Shown: positions 8,978 to 16,522, numbered from the stretch's first letter. The stretch: DNA of 42,411 nucleotides from Sphingobacterium rhinopitheci (GCF_022627575.1 NZ_JADEYQ010000020.1:1-42411), one strand, 5' to 3'. Made by a program: numbers and translations. Notes: generated by a model not told the origin, from the letters alone.

Positions 8978-9418
8978 CTATGATTTATCAGATATGCGAT
9001 TCTTATTTACTACTGTTTCTAAGTACCAAGCTGCTATGCTTAACAGTAAAAAAGTAAGGTTGAACCAAAGATGTTCTTGCCAATTCAATTGTGATAGTAT
9101 TAATCCACAACCACATGGTAGTTTATCCCATACATATAACAGTGCACTAGCAATGTATAGCGTAAATATGCTCATCAGAAAAGTAGATGAGATGAAGCCC
9201 AAACGTCGATATTTTGGTATTACTATTAGGATTACTGTCAAGATTTCTAATAAGGGGATACTGTAAATAATTACTTTGGCAAGGATGATATTAAAAGGCT
9301 GCTTGTTTATATCTTGTTTGAATGATTCAAAATCTAATAGCTTATTTAGGCTAGTTGGTATCCAAAGTATTAATAAAAGGATAGTGATACCTTGAAGTAT
9401 ATATAGTGGCTTTTTCAT
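8978..9418 (-). CDS. MauE/DoxX-like redox-associated membrane protein
   Basis: 146 residues with four hydrophobic membrane segments (about 7-21, 48-66, 73-95 and 118-137). After the third segment comes DKLPCGCG, the CxC motif usual for MauE-like proteins. MauE helps disulfide formation in methylamine dehydrogenase; in Bacteroidota, homologues accompany TlpA and small secreted proteins. It would pass electrons between membrane and periplasmic thiols. It lies downstream of the Crp-type gene and upstream of the DUF6520-like gene on the same strand. Confidence 0.8.
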   Translation of the reverse strand: MKKPLYILQGITILLLILWIPTSLNKLLDFESFKQDINKQPFNIILAKVIIYSIPLLEILTVILIVIPKYRRLGFISSTFLMSIFTLYIASALLYVWDKLPCGCGLILSQLNWQEHLWFNLTFLLLSIAAWYLETVVNKNRISDKS

Positions 9419-9484
9419 AGTTTCAAAATATTTAAATAGATGATTTTCTTATCTATTGTAAAATTCAAAACTGTTTTATTAAAA

Positions 9485-9500
9485 AATAGTACGCACTATT
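9485..9500. promoter_or_regulatory. 16-bp dyad between the Crp-type gene and mauE
   Basis: AATAGT-ACGC-ACTATT is a perfect 6+4+6 dyad, 67 bp upstream of the mauE-like start. Its size and symmetry fit a site for a dimeric Crp/Fnr-family regulator, and the regulator gene is the immediate neighbour. The sequence is not the classical Crp or Fnr consensus. Confidence 0.4.
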
Positions 9501-9520
9501 GGTATTAAATATTGGGTGTT

Positions 9521-10129
9521 TTACTTATTTCTCCATGTATTGGATGCTCGAAATATGGATGCTCTTGAAATACCTAAAAGTTGGGCCACTTCTTTGTGCG
9601 TGATTTGGTTTTTTAAATCCTTAAGGTTTTTAATGAAATATAAATATCGATCAGTTGGGCTATTGATCGTACTAAGTATTCGCAATTGTGCTAGCTGCTT
9701 TTTCTTCTTATTATTAAGTATGCTAATTAGGGTGTTCACTTCCGGGATGTGCTGTACATATTTTATCGAATTATAGGATATTCGTACAACCCTAGTGTTC
9801 GCATGTAGTACTATAATATTGCCTATAGATGGTGTATGGCTGTAAAGGTGTGTCGTACTCATCATAGCCATTTCTGGGAGTGCTAAACTTAAGATGTATA
9901 TTTTATAATTACCATCATATCTAATTCTCGCTAATGCTCCTCGACTTACAAAGTACAAGTTTTTCTGTCGTTCACCCTCTACATATAATATTTCATCTTT
10001 GGATAGTGCTGGAATTACTTCGATATTTTGCTTTAACCAGTCTATATGCCACTTTTCTAAGAGGCAGTGCTTTTTCCAAAATCTTAAAAGTGCCAAATAG
10101 CTCGGATTGTTGTTTCTGATAATTGTCAT
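9521..10129 (-). CDS. Crp/Fnr-family transcription regulator
   Basis: 202 residues. Residues about 30-125 form the cyclic-nucleotide-binding-like beta barrel (SKDEILYVEGERQKNLYFVSRG is the typical first part). A dimer helix follows, and the C-terminal winged HTH reads THKEVAQLLGISRASIFR at about 176-193. It lacks the conserved phosphate-binding arginine/serine pair needed for cAMP, as is usual for Bacteroidota members, so the signal is unknown. It has no cysteine cluster of the Fnr type. Its place in the minus arm, beside a dyad before mauE, suggests local control of the module. Confidence 0.85.
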   Translation of the reverse strand: MTIIRNNNPSYLALLRFWKKHCLLEKWHIDWLKQNIEVIPALSKDEILYVEGERQKNLYFVSRGALARIRYDGNYKIYILSLALPEMAMMSTTHLYSHTPSIGNIIVLHANTRVVRISYNSIKYVQHIPEVNTLISILNNKKKKQLAQLRILSTINSPTDRYLYFIKNLKDLKNQITHKEVAQLLGISRASIFRASNTWRNK

Positions 10130-10163
10130 TTTATTTTGATTAAGTTTTGGACATTGTTAAATA

Positions 10164-10192
10164 CAATAGGAAGGGGCTTAGACTTCCTATTG
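10164..10192. promoter_or_regulatory. Perfect 10-bp hairpin upstream of the Crp-type gene
   Basis: CAATAGGAAG and CTTCCTATTG flank a 9-nt loop, between the 128-aa gene and the Crp-type gene (start 10129). There is no strong T-run on either side, so it could be an attenuating hairpin or an operator rather than a plain terminator. Confidence 0.45.
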
Positions 10193-10216
10193 CTATGAAG
10201 GGGAATATTGCTTTCG

Positions 10217-10603
10217 TTAAATTGAATAACTTATAGATACATATAATGTGCTATTCATTATTAGCTCTAGATCTTCAGAATATCGAGAATTGTTTATTTG
10301 ATCAACACCAAATAATTTACCTCGCCCTTCCTTGTTACCATTAGTTTCATCTTTGGTAAAAACTATTGAATTACGATTTGTTAAACTTTCAGTTAGTTTG
10401 TCTTTTAACTGGTTTTTGAGTAGTAATGGAAGATTGGTTAAGTATGACTCTTGGGAAGGGTTTAGGATTATGTGGCTTATAATCCATGAATCAAAATTTA
10501 TTGCAATTGAATCTATTTCAATTTGCAAGTCTTCCTGTGATAGGGCATAAAGGTTTGCGATCAATGTCGCAATACCTAAATTTGTTAAAGGCTGTTTTTC
10601 CAT
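10217..10603 (-). CDS. Hypothetical protein, first gene of the minus arm
   Basis: 128 residues, no signal peptide and no membrane segment; not recognised. The N-terminal half is helical (LGIATLIANLYALSQEDLQIEIDSIAINFDSWIISHI), with a central NPSQESYLTNLPLLLKNQL segment and a polar C-terminal half. The ATG at 10603 begins the minus-strand series 128-aa protein, Crp, MauE, DUF6520. Its first position and its cytoplasmic character make a regulatory or accessory role possible, but nothing proves it. Confidence 0.65.
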   Translation of the reverse strand: MEKQPLTNLGIATLIANLYALSQEDLQIEIDSIAINFDSWIISHIILNPSQESYLTNLPLLLKNQLKDKLTESLTNRNSIVFTKDETNGNKEGRGKLFGVDQINNSRYSEDLELIMNSTLYVSISYSI

Positions 10604-10884
10604 TTTATTATGTTTTGTTAGTATTACAAATCTAGGTTGATGTAAAGGTTGTTGGATTAGGCTTTAGCTTCGGATGTGCCCTAAGAACATCTTGAAATCC
10701 CGAACTACATCAATTATGTTAATTTAGTAAATATTATACCCATATTGCTCTTGGGGAAAATATACCTCAACAACATTTTTATTCTTAATTATTTGCCTTT
10801 TTTGTGGGTAGGTGTTTTGTTGTGTGTTTTGTTGTGTGTTTTGAATTACTTATATTTCAACACATTACACTATGGCGTCTGCTT
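10604..10884. other. Intergenic region with a short tandem repeat
   Basis: Divergent promoter region between the minus arm and the plus-strand LytTR-like gene. It carries the 13-bp motif TCTAGGTTGATGT at 10631-10643 (also at 1985-1997). At 10812-10843 it has 2.7 copies of a 12-bp unit, GTGTTTTGTTGT, ending 41 bp before the ATG at 10885. No gene is seen. Confidence 0.6.
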
Positions 10885-11841
10885 ATGAAGTTTTTTTCTA
10901 AACATATAAAAACAGTAATATTTGCTTTAGGAGCATTCATTTTATCATATTACATTTTAATGGCAAGGCAGACCATTCTCTTAGCAACTGCTATCCAAAG
11001 CTTTCAATTCTGGTTAATGCTAGTATCAGGCGCCATTTGCTTTTATGGCTATTTTAGTTATTCTGCCTTTCTAAATCAAAAATTACAATACTCAACAAGA
11101 AATTCAATTCTTATCTTTTTGATTTTGCGTTTTTCATTAGGGGTATGGATTCCTAGTGCCATAATTTTGTTTTTAGTCAAAGAGCTTTTTGGCCTATTAG
11201 GGATAGATTTCATGGAAACTGGCTATATGGATACAGAATATTTTATTTTAATGATTGTTTTGTATAGCACAACTATTGCCTTTATTGCTATGTGTTTTTA
11301 TAAACGTTACCAACAAACTCAAGAATCGCTTAATATTCTCTTATTAGATACAAATCATCCAATAGATTCCGAATCTAAACTAGCTGAAGAACCTACCTCT
11401 GGAATAGCGGTTAACTCTTTTGTAATTGAAATAGATAAACAAGAAACTTTTAAAAGGGAACTAGCAGATATGTTATTACATGTTGTTTTAATTAGAAAAC
11501 GTAAGAGTAATACATTTTTGTTTCGAGATGATGGAACCTGCGAACTATTTGTTAGTGATCCTTTGGTTATAGATCTTTTTATTCAAGAGAATACCATCAT
11601 CCAGATTAATCGATGGATTTGGGTTAATACATTTTTTATCAAAGATATACAGCGAGAAAACAATGAGGACTCTATAGCACTGCTCGAGGATTTACAGGAG
11701 AAATTTTATAACTGCAAAGCCTTCCAGGAACCAAATGCCCAGAATCAGTTAGGAAATAAACCAAGTCTATATATTGGCAGATCTTATAAAAAAGATGTTA
11801 AACAATGGATAAAAGATAATAAGGGGAATATAGATGCTTAA
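10885..11841 (+). CDS. Membrane protein with C-terminal LytTR-like domain
   Basis: The ATG at 10885 gives 318 residues. The longer frame from GTG at 10804 would only add residues translated from the 12-bp repeats (CFVVCFVVCF). Four membrane segments are visible, at about residues 9-29, 37-57, 74-98 and 117-140. After a polar linker the cytoplasmic part (about 195-270: VVLIRKRKSNTFLFRDDGTCELFVSD... INRWIWVNTFFIKDI) resembles the LytTR DNA-binding fold. In Bacteroidota such four-helix LytTR proteins act as membrane-bound regulators. It lies at the start of the conjugative transposon regulatory genes. The domain call is moderate; the tail from 275 is not recognised. Confidence 0.55.
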   Translation: MKFFSKHIKTVIFALGAFILSYYILMARQTILLATAIQSFQFWLMLVSGAICFYGYFSYSAFLNQKLQYSTRNSILIFLILRFSLGVWIPSAIILFLVKELFGLLGIDFMETGYMDTEYFILMIVLYSTTIAFIAMCFYKRYQQTQESLNILLLDTNHPIDSESKLAEEPTSGIAVNSFVIEIDKQETFKRELADMLLHVVLIRKRKSNTFLFRDDGTCELFVSDPLVIDLFIQENTIIQINRWIWVNTFFIKDIQRENNEDSIALLEDLQEKFYNCKAFQEPNAQNQLGNKPSLYIGRSYKKDVKQWIKDNKGNIDA

Positions 11842-11958
11842 TTATTAATAGTTGAAAGTAGGTAACATGTTTGATTAGGTACTGGGCTTAGTACTTTCTA
11901 TTTTTCAATGTTCAAGTAAGAAGCTTGTGCTTCAAACTTATTTCAATAAGCAATTTCT

Positions 11959-12225
11959 ATGGAATTTAAAGTTGTATTAGTAAACTTATTAACAAAAATT
12001 AATAGTCAATTAAATCATTATCAACACACTAAGCCGATTGATAATAAAGAAATTATTCTTCACGTTGAAGATGTGCTATTATATCTTCGGATCTCTAGAA
12101 GGACTTACTATCGATTAGTTCAAAGAGGAGAACTTAAGCCTCGAATAATAGGAGGTAGGCATTACTATTATGCTGATGACTTACAAAACGTATTAGAGCA
12201 AAGTAAGAATAAAGGACGGTATTAA
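11959..12225 (+). CDS. Excisionase-type helix-turn-helix protein
   Basis: 88 residues. Residues about 36-85 are a MerR/Xis-type winged HTH: EDVLLYLRISRRTYYRLVQRGELKPRIIGGRHYYYADDL, the pattern of helix-turn-helix domain 17 proteins. Conjugative transposons of Bacteroidota carry such small genes beside rteC and the excision operon; they help the integrase excise the element. The N-terminal 35 residues form a polar helix. It precedes rteC by 157 bp on the same strand. Confidence 0.8.
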   Translation: MEFKVVLVNLLTKINSQLNHYQHTKPIDNKEIILHVEDVLLYLRISRRTYYRLVQRGELKPRIIGGRHYYYADDLQNVLEQSKNKGRY

Positions 12226-12382
12226 AATATTTATGGGTAATTAGATCCTTATTAGATGGCACATTTTGGCATAGTAAAATGCCTTTATGTGCCATTTTTA
12301 GCCATAATTATAAACTGTTATGACATATCTCTAATTTTAAGATGATGAATTCAAGTTCACATACCTTTTAACATTTAGTCCT

Positions 12383-13258
12383 ATGAACTCATTGTATCTA
12401 GAATCAATATATGAAGGAATGCTTAAAGAGTTGAGACGTATTAATGATCCATTAATAAGTACAGTTCTTGATCTTTCAAACTCCGTGAACATTACACTCA
12501 AGTGTTTATCAGAATTACAAAATAGTATAGTTTGCAATCCCTTTGAAAATGATAAAGCAGAAATTCATTTTTTTAAGTATATAAAGCCACAGTTTCAAAG
12601 CTGGCATATCTATATTATAGAGCTACATCATGTGATTAATTTGATCCCCATAAGTACAGATCAGACGATAAAGAAGTATTATTTGCATGAATTAAAAGTT
12701 ATTAATAGATTTTTTGAACGCTATGGATTATATTACCAGTATTATTTAGCAGATGATAATAGCAGAGATACTGATTTCTTTTTAAGTAGAAATTTAAGAC
12801 ATCTACCTGCAGAATTAAAGCTTACAGCTAAAATGGATAGCTTTACAAGCAGTTTAGATTTACTTTTTGCTAAATTCAAAGCCTATGAAATGTTACGTGA
12901 TTGCCTAGTGCGAAAAGTGAAAGAATTAGATAAAAAAAGAGAGATAGATTTTCTTGAAAAGGAATTGGTACAACAGCGCCGATCTTGGTCTGGTAATAAA
13001 ATTGAATTAGTAGAATTAGCATATGCCTTATATCACTCTAAAAGAATAAATGGAGGAAAAGCAGAGCTTGGAGAAATCATTTCTTGGTTAGAAAATAGTT
13101 TAAATACTGATCTAGGTCAATCCTATCGTATGTTTACAGATATAAGTCGTCGCAAGTTGGTAAGCCATACTAAGTTTTTAGATGAAATGAAAGTAACTTT
13201 AAAATCACATATAGAAAGTGGCTTTGGACATAAGTTAACTACGAAAAAAGAACTTTAA
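12383..13258 (+). CDS. rteC: RteC-like conjugative transposon regulator
   Basis: 291 residues with the RteC-domain layout: a helical N-terminal part, the FIELHHVINLIP / YYLHELKVINRFFERYG core, and a C-terminal winged helix ending in RRKLVSHTKFLDEMK. In CTnDOT, RteC activates the excision promoter and so starts transfer. Here it follows the excisionase-type HTH gene and is far from the tra operon. The rteA/rteB two-component genes that normally control rteC in CTnDOT are not in the window, so its trigger here is unknown. Confidence 0.85.
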   Translation: MNSLYLESIYEGMLKELRRINDPLISTVLDLSNSVNITLKCLSELQNSIVCNPFENDKAEIHFFKYIKPQFQSWHIYIIELHHVINLIPISTDQTIKKYYLHELKVINRFFERYGLYYQYYLADDNSRDTDFFLSRNLRHLPAELKLTAKMDSFTSSLDLLFAKFKAYEMLRDCLVRKVKELDKKREIDFLEKELVQQRRSWSGNKIELVELAYALYHSKRINGGKAELGEIISWLENSLNTDLGQSYRMFTDISRRKLVSHTKFLDEMKVTLKSHIESGFGHKLTTKKEL

Positions 13259-13281
13259 ATGTTTACTAGTTTAAGATCTAA

Positions 13282-13449
13282 TTATAAACTATGTACACAG
13301 TACTCTTTACATTTGAAATACTGTATTAATCTTTTTTTGATATGCTTCCTTTTGCCAATATAGATTAATTGATCTTTTTGGTCAACATTAAAGTGTACAC
13401 GAACTTGATTGGGTATATCTTGAATATAATCTAGTAAGTGGTTGTCCAT
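13282..13449 (-). pseudogene. GIY-YIG nuclease fragment (end of an exonuclease-type gene)
   Basis: A 55-codon frame missed by length filters. It reads DYIQDIPNQVRVHFN...QLIYIGKRKHIKKRLIQYF. This matches the start of a GIY-YIG domain as found in Bacteroidota DnaQ-GIY-YIG exonucleases and UvrC, where YVGK-x(3)-KKR-x(4)-F is the second half-motif. The first half-motif (GVYYF) is degraded to RVHF, the catalytic arginine helix and the C-terminus are absent, and a stop lies just upstream of the ATG. It is therefore most likely a leftover fragment, convergent with rteC. Confidence 0.5.
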
Positions 13450-13761
13450 TATTTACGGAATTTAAAATCAGCAGAATAGTTCTCTATTTTATTTAATAAC
13501 TCTTGTTGTTAATTGTTCGCAATATTAACCCTTAGTGCAGTTAATCTTATCGCATATAATGCCATCAACAATCTTAAAATCATTAACATTGCAAAATCTA
13601 TTATTAGTATAGTACAATTTTAACCAATCTCAAACTCTTCCGGTCTGAAGTAAGATTTAGATTATTCGCAAACAATCCAATAGTTATTAACTCGTTCTGT
13701 TGATATTATTAATGCAATATCAAATGATATTTCTTTTGTTCCAATTTAATTGCACGATATT

Positions 13762-13786
13762 TTTTTACTAAAATTTTTAGTAAAAA
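13762..13786. repeat. 25-bp palindrome, 12-bp arms
   Basis: TTTTTACTAAAA and its exact complement flank a single T. It lies alone in a gene-free AT-rich stretch between rteC and radC. Possible binding site or cruciform; no partner gene is adjacent. Confidence 0.5.
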
Positions 13787-14106
13787 GTAATTATTAAATT
13801 TATATTCTCAAATTTAGAGGTTATTATTTCATTTATCTGTCGCGACATATTTATTAAACTAATTAAGATTTAATATTTGGGCTAATTATGCAGCATAATG
13901 GCTTACCATAGCAGATAGAGTTCTGTTTAGTCTAATCCTCGGCCAAGATAGCATTTTGAGTAGTCTTTGGACTAAGGCCCTGATAAATAGGAGGGCTCTC
14001 AGGGCTAGGTTATTCAATTAATAGAACACAAAGTTACTTCACCAGATTGACGCGCTCCATTTCACTAGGCAAACACACACAATAAAATTATTAAAAAAAT
14101 GGGTAT

Positions 14107-14124
14107 CCGTTCTTTTGAGAACGG
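14107..14124. promoter_or_regulatory. Hairpin upstream of radC
   Basis: CCGTTCT and AGAACGG around TTTG, 108 bp before the radC start. It has no clean T-run in either direction, so a leader hairpin is as likely as a terminator. Confidence 0.4.
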
Positions 14125-14231
14125 AGCCTCCTCACTACGTTCATTTTTTTAGCAATTTCCTTTGCTTGGTCAATCTTTTGTCTCGTAGGGCACAGGTGTT
14201 AATTAATTTTTTCACCTTAAAGCGTTACATT

Positions 14232-14726
14232 ATGCAAACTTTTTTAGACTTTAAAGAACTACTAAACAGCAATGAAAACATTATTGTTAATGAATTAAGC
14301 CTTTCTTATAAAAGATCGCTTCAATTAAATGATCCCCAATTTAAGCAATTGAATAGCTCAACCAAAGTAAGTAACCTTCTTCGCGAAATTTGGGATGAAG
14401 GTCAATTGGAAGTTAGGGAAAGTTTCTACTTACTTTGTTTCTCCACAGGCTTAGATCTACTAGGATATCAGAAGATCTCAGAAGGAGGTTTAGATGCCGT
14501 TGTTGTAGATCTTAGGTTATTGTTTTCAATAGCCCTATTATCTAGAGCTACATCAATTGTAATTGCTCATAATCATCCATCTGGAACGCTTAAACCAAGT
14601 CAAGCAGATAAGATTCTTACAGAAAAAATTGTTCAAGCAGGTGAACTGTTTTCTATTAGAGTAAATGATCATATCATATTAACAGAATCGGGTTATTACT
14701 CTTTTCGAGATGAAGGGCTATTATAA
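14232..14726 (+). CDS. RadC-like JAB-domain protein
   Basis: 164 residues from the ATG at 14232; an upstream extension through 14115 would cross the hairpin and is rejected. The JAB/MPN metalloprotease-like core has the zinc motif HNHPSG at about residues 115-120 with the following KPSQAD. This is the RadC family signature; the FDLLG-like block appears as GLDLLGYQKIS. It lacks the N-terminal HhH domain of chromosomal RadC, as expected for the short forms carried on plasmids and conjugative transposons. The molecular role in these elements is unsettled. Confidence 0.88.
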   Translation: MQTFLDFKELLNSNENIIVNELSLSYKRSLQLNDPQFKQLNSSTKVSNLLREIWDEGQLEVRESFYLLCFSTGLDLLGYQKISEGGLDAVVVDLRLLFSIALLSRATSIVIAHNHPSGTLKPSQADKILTEKIVQAGELFSIRVNDHIILTESGYYSFRDEGLL

Positions 14727-15261
14727 GCTCTTCATTTATTTAAAGTAATTTATATTCAGTCTTATTTCTTTTGATTTTGAAAGAAGTAAAGCTATTATAT
14801 GTTGACCTATTCAAAAGCTTGATTTCTTAATACTTTTTCTTATTCATTAGCCTTTGTATAAGGTGCTTTGATGAAAGCACGTCAGTATGGTAATAATATT
14901 CTATAGTCATCATGTTTTTTAATAGCTCAGCTTCATACGTATACTATTGGAAATGGGAGAGGCTGAGCCATTATCTACTATTAATTATTTTCAAAAACAT
15001 AGGTTTCCTGTTAAAAAAAATTTATACCAATTAATTCATATTGGTATAGATTAAACTGTAAAATACCTAAATAGGAAATACTTATAGTTATAGAGTCGTT
15101 ATCATAGTATGCTCTTTAAATAATACCATTATAAAAGCATATCTAGCGTTTTTTATTTGTTTTTTTATCGATTTTTTTCTGAAATAAATCGATGCCAATA
15201 TGCTCACCTTGTGAAAAGTCCCTCTATAGTCTTATCAACTTTGATCTCAATAAAAGATTCG

Positions 15262-15541
15262 TTCTTTGACATTGAGGGAAGAAGCATTTCTGATAAATTA
15301 ACAGAAATTATAGTGCAGTCGAATTGAAAAATCGATGAACCATAGGCAGCCGGTTTCGGCAGGTATGTAGATACCTACGTGAGTATTCCCAATCCGTAAA
15401 ACGATTATTATAACAGTAGAATAAGGTTGTTAATTTATACCTATAAAAGGGAGTAACTCTAATTTGAGTGCTCCCTTTTATAGGTATAGGGAACTTAGTT
15501 TTTCTTTTCGATAATCTAATTATACACAAAAAATCATCAAA
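15262..15541 (+). ncRNA. Candidate structured leader or small RNA before the primase gene
   Basis: After a possible promoter near 15268-15300, the plus strand folds into consecutive hairpins. They are GCCG-GTTT-CGGC (15349-15360), AGGTAT-GTAG-ATACCT (15361-15376, directly abutting) and a 17-bp perfect stem at 15437-15487 whose 17-nt loop has its own ACTC/GAGT pair. The last stem is followed by a T-rich stretch (15499-15511) and then by the start codon at 15542. This fits an attenuator in the leader, or an independent small RNA with its own terminator. CTnDOT is known to use a small RNA (RteR) against its tra operon; no sequence relation to it is claimed. Confidence 0.4.
15437..15487 (+). terminator. 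Long perfect hairpin with T-rich tail, attenuator candidate
   Basis: 17-bp arms at 15437-15453 and 15471-15487, T-rich sequence 12-24 nt later. The tail is not directly adjacent, so termination efficiency is doubtful. It ends 54 bp before the primase ATG. Confidence 0.5.
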
Positions 15542-16522
15542 ATGGTAACATGGAATAATGCTACAAAGATCAAAGATCACGTGGCCTTGGTCGATCTATT
15601 GGCCAAATTGGGACATAATGCAGAGTATAGCTCTGGTAAAGAATTGTTTTATAAAAGTATGCTTCGCCAAGAGCAAACAGCTTCATTTTGTGTTGATGAA
15701 AGACTTGGTGTCTGGTATGATCATGGTGGCGCTAATCCTTCTGGTATTAAAGGTGGAAATATCATAGACTTCGCTTTAGCATTTTGGTACCCTATGCCAT
15801 TTATTGATGTACTCAAAAAGATTTCTGATGTTATGAATATTTCGCTTTCTGAACTTCAAGAAGTTCAGGTACAGCAAAGGCGCCCACGAATTAGAGCATC
15901 TAAAGTTCCGAACTACGAAATTGAAACAATCAAAGAATTGGATACCCATCCAGCAATAAGTCGTTACTTAAAAAGTAGAGGTATTTGGGATGTTGCTAAG
16001 GATCATATAAAAGAAGTTTATTATGCTATTAAAACCGGTCCAAAAGCAGGTCGACAATTTTTTTCTGCAGGTTGGCAAAATGATAGTGGAGGATGGGAAC
16101 TTCGTAATGAGATAGCTGAGCGTAGCTTTAAAGCATGTTTAGGAAAAAAAGCAATAACAACAATTCCAGGCAGTAGCAAGGAAGTTTCTATGTTTGAGGG
16201 CTACTTAGATTACCTAAGTTGGAAAATTGATAACCCAGATGCTGCTGATACTATTATGGTCTTGAATTCTGTTAATTTATTAGATGCAGCCGTTTCAAAA
16301 GCAATTACTTTTCCAATAGTAAAGGTATATTTTGATCGTGATAAAGCTGGTGAGTGTGCATTTGCTAGTTTGAAAGCCTCAATTCCAAATGCAATAGATT
16401 GTTCACGTATTTATTTTAAATATAAAGATTATAATGAAATGTTAATGGCAAGGCAAAGCAATCAGCTATTCTATGAAGAAGAGAATATATATGAAAAGAT
16501 GATGGCTAGCTATAGAAGGTAA
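15542..16522 (+). CDS. Primase-like protein (CHC2-like N-terminus, toprim domain)
   Basis: 326 residues. The N-terminal 90 residues follow the DnaG CHC2 layout: ALVDLLAKLGH, then LFYKSMLRQEQTASFCV, then GVWYDHG..GGNIIDFALAF. The cysteine/histidine zinc ligands are mostly missing, as in many Bacteroidota mobile-element primases. The toprim part has the glutamate motif MFEGYLDYLSW at about residues 217-227 and the DRDKAG aspartates at about 263-268. There is no C-terminal helicase-binding domain. It probably primes second-strand synthesis of transferred DNA or element replication. It sits between the structured leader and the GCTAA array. Confidence 0.8.
   Translation: MVTWNNATKIKDHVALVDLLAKLGHNAEYSSGKELFYKSMLRQEQTASFCVDERLGVWYDHGGANPSGIKGGNIIDFALAFWYPMPFIDVLKKISDVMNISLSELQEVQVQQRRPRIRASKVPNYEIETIKELDTHPAISRYLKSRGIWDVAKDHIKEVYYAIKTGPKAGRQFFSAGWQNDSGGWELRNEIAERSFKACLGKKAITTIPGSSKEVSMFEGYLDYLSWKIDNPDAADTIMVLNSVNLLDAAVSKAITFPIVKVYFDRDKAGECAFASLKASIPNAIDCSRIYFKYKDYNEMLMARQSNQLFYEEENIYEKMMASYRR

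Larger units (their letters stand above)
13450..14231. other. Long gene-free AT-rich region
   Basis: About 780 bp without a supported gene. It holds a near-perfect palindrome at 13762-13786 (12-bp arms TTTTTACTAAAA around one T) and a CCGTTCT-TTTG-AGAACGG hairpin at 14107-14124. A polypurine TAGGAGGGCTCTCAGGGCTA stretch lies near 13988. A frame upstream of the RadC start (from 14115) runs through the hairpin and is not credible as coding. Confidence 0.5.
14727..15541. other. 815-bp intergenic region dense in inverted repeats
   Basis: No gene supported on either strand. Dyads seen are GTGCTTT-GATG-AAAGCAC at 14863-14880, ATACCAAT/ATTGGTAT at 15024-15047, ATCGATTT/AAATCGAT at 15167-15193, and a run of hairpins at 15349-15487 described separately. 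A TTGACA-like box at about 15268 followed 17 bp later by TCTGATAAATT could be a promoter for the leader and primase gene. Confidence 0.55.

Noticed and set aside
8964..9266. 100-codon plus-strand frame
   Set aside because: It lies antisense to the MauE-like gene, whose membrane segments and CxC motif are convincing.
9485..9500. Classical Fnr or Crp consensus site
   Set aside because: The dyad sequence does not match TTGAT-N4-ATCAA or TGTGA-N6-TCACA, so only a generic dyad is claimed.
9516..9776. 86-codon plus-strand frame
   Set aside because: Antisense shadow of the Crp-type regulator.
10804..10884. N-terminal extension of the LytTR-like protein
   Set aside because: It would be translated from the 12-bp repeats; the ATG at 10885 precedes the first membrane helix properly.
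15308..15580. 90-codon minus-strand frame
   Set aside because: It crosses the hairpin leader and the primase start; no domain seen.
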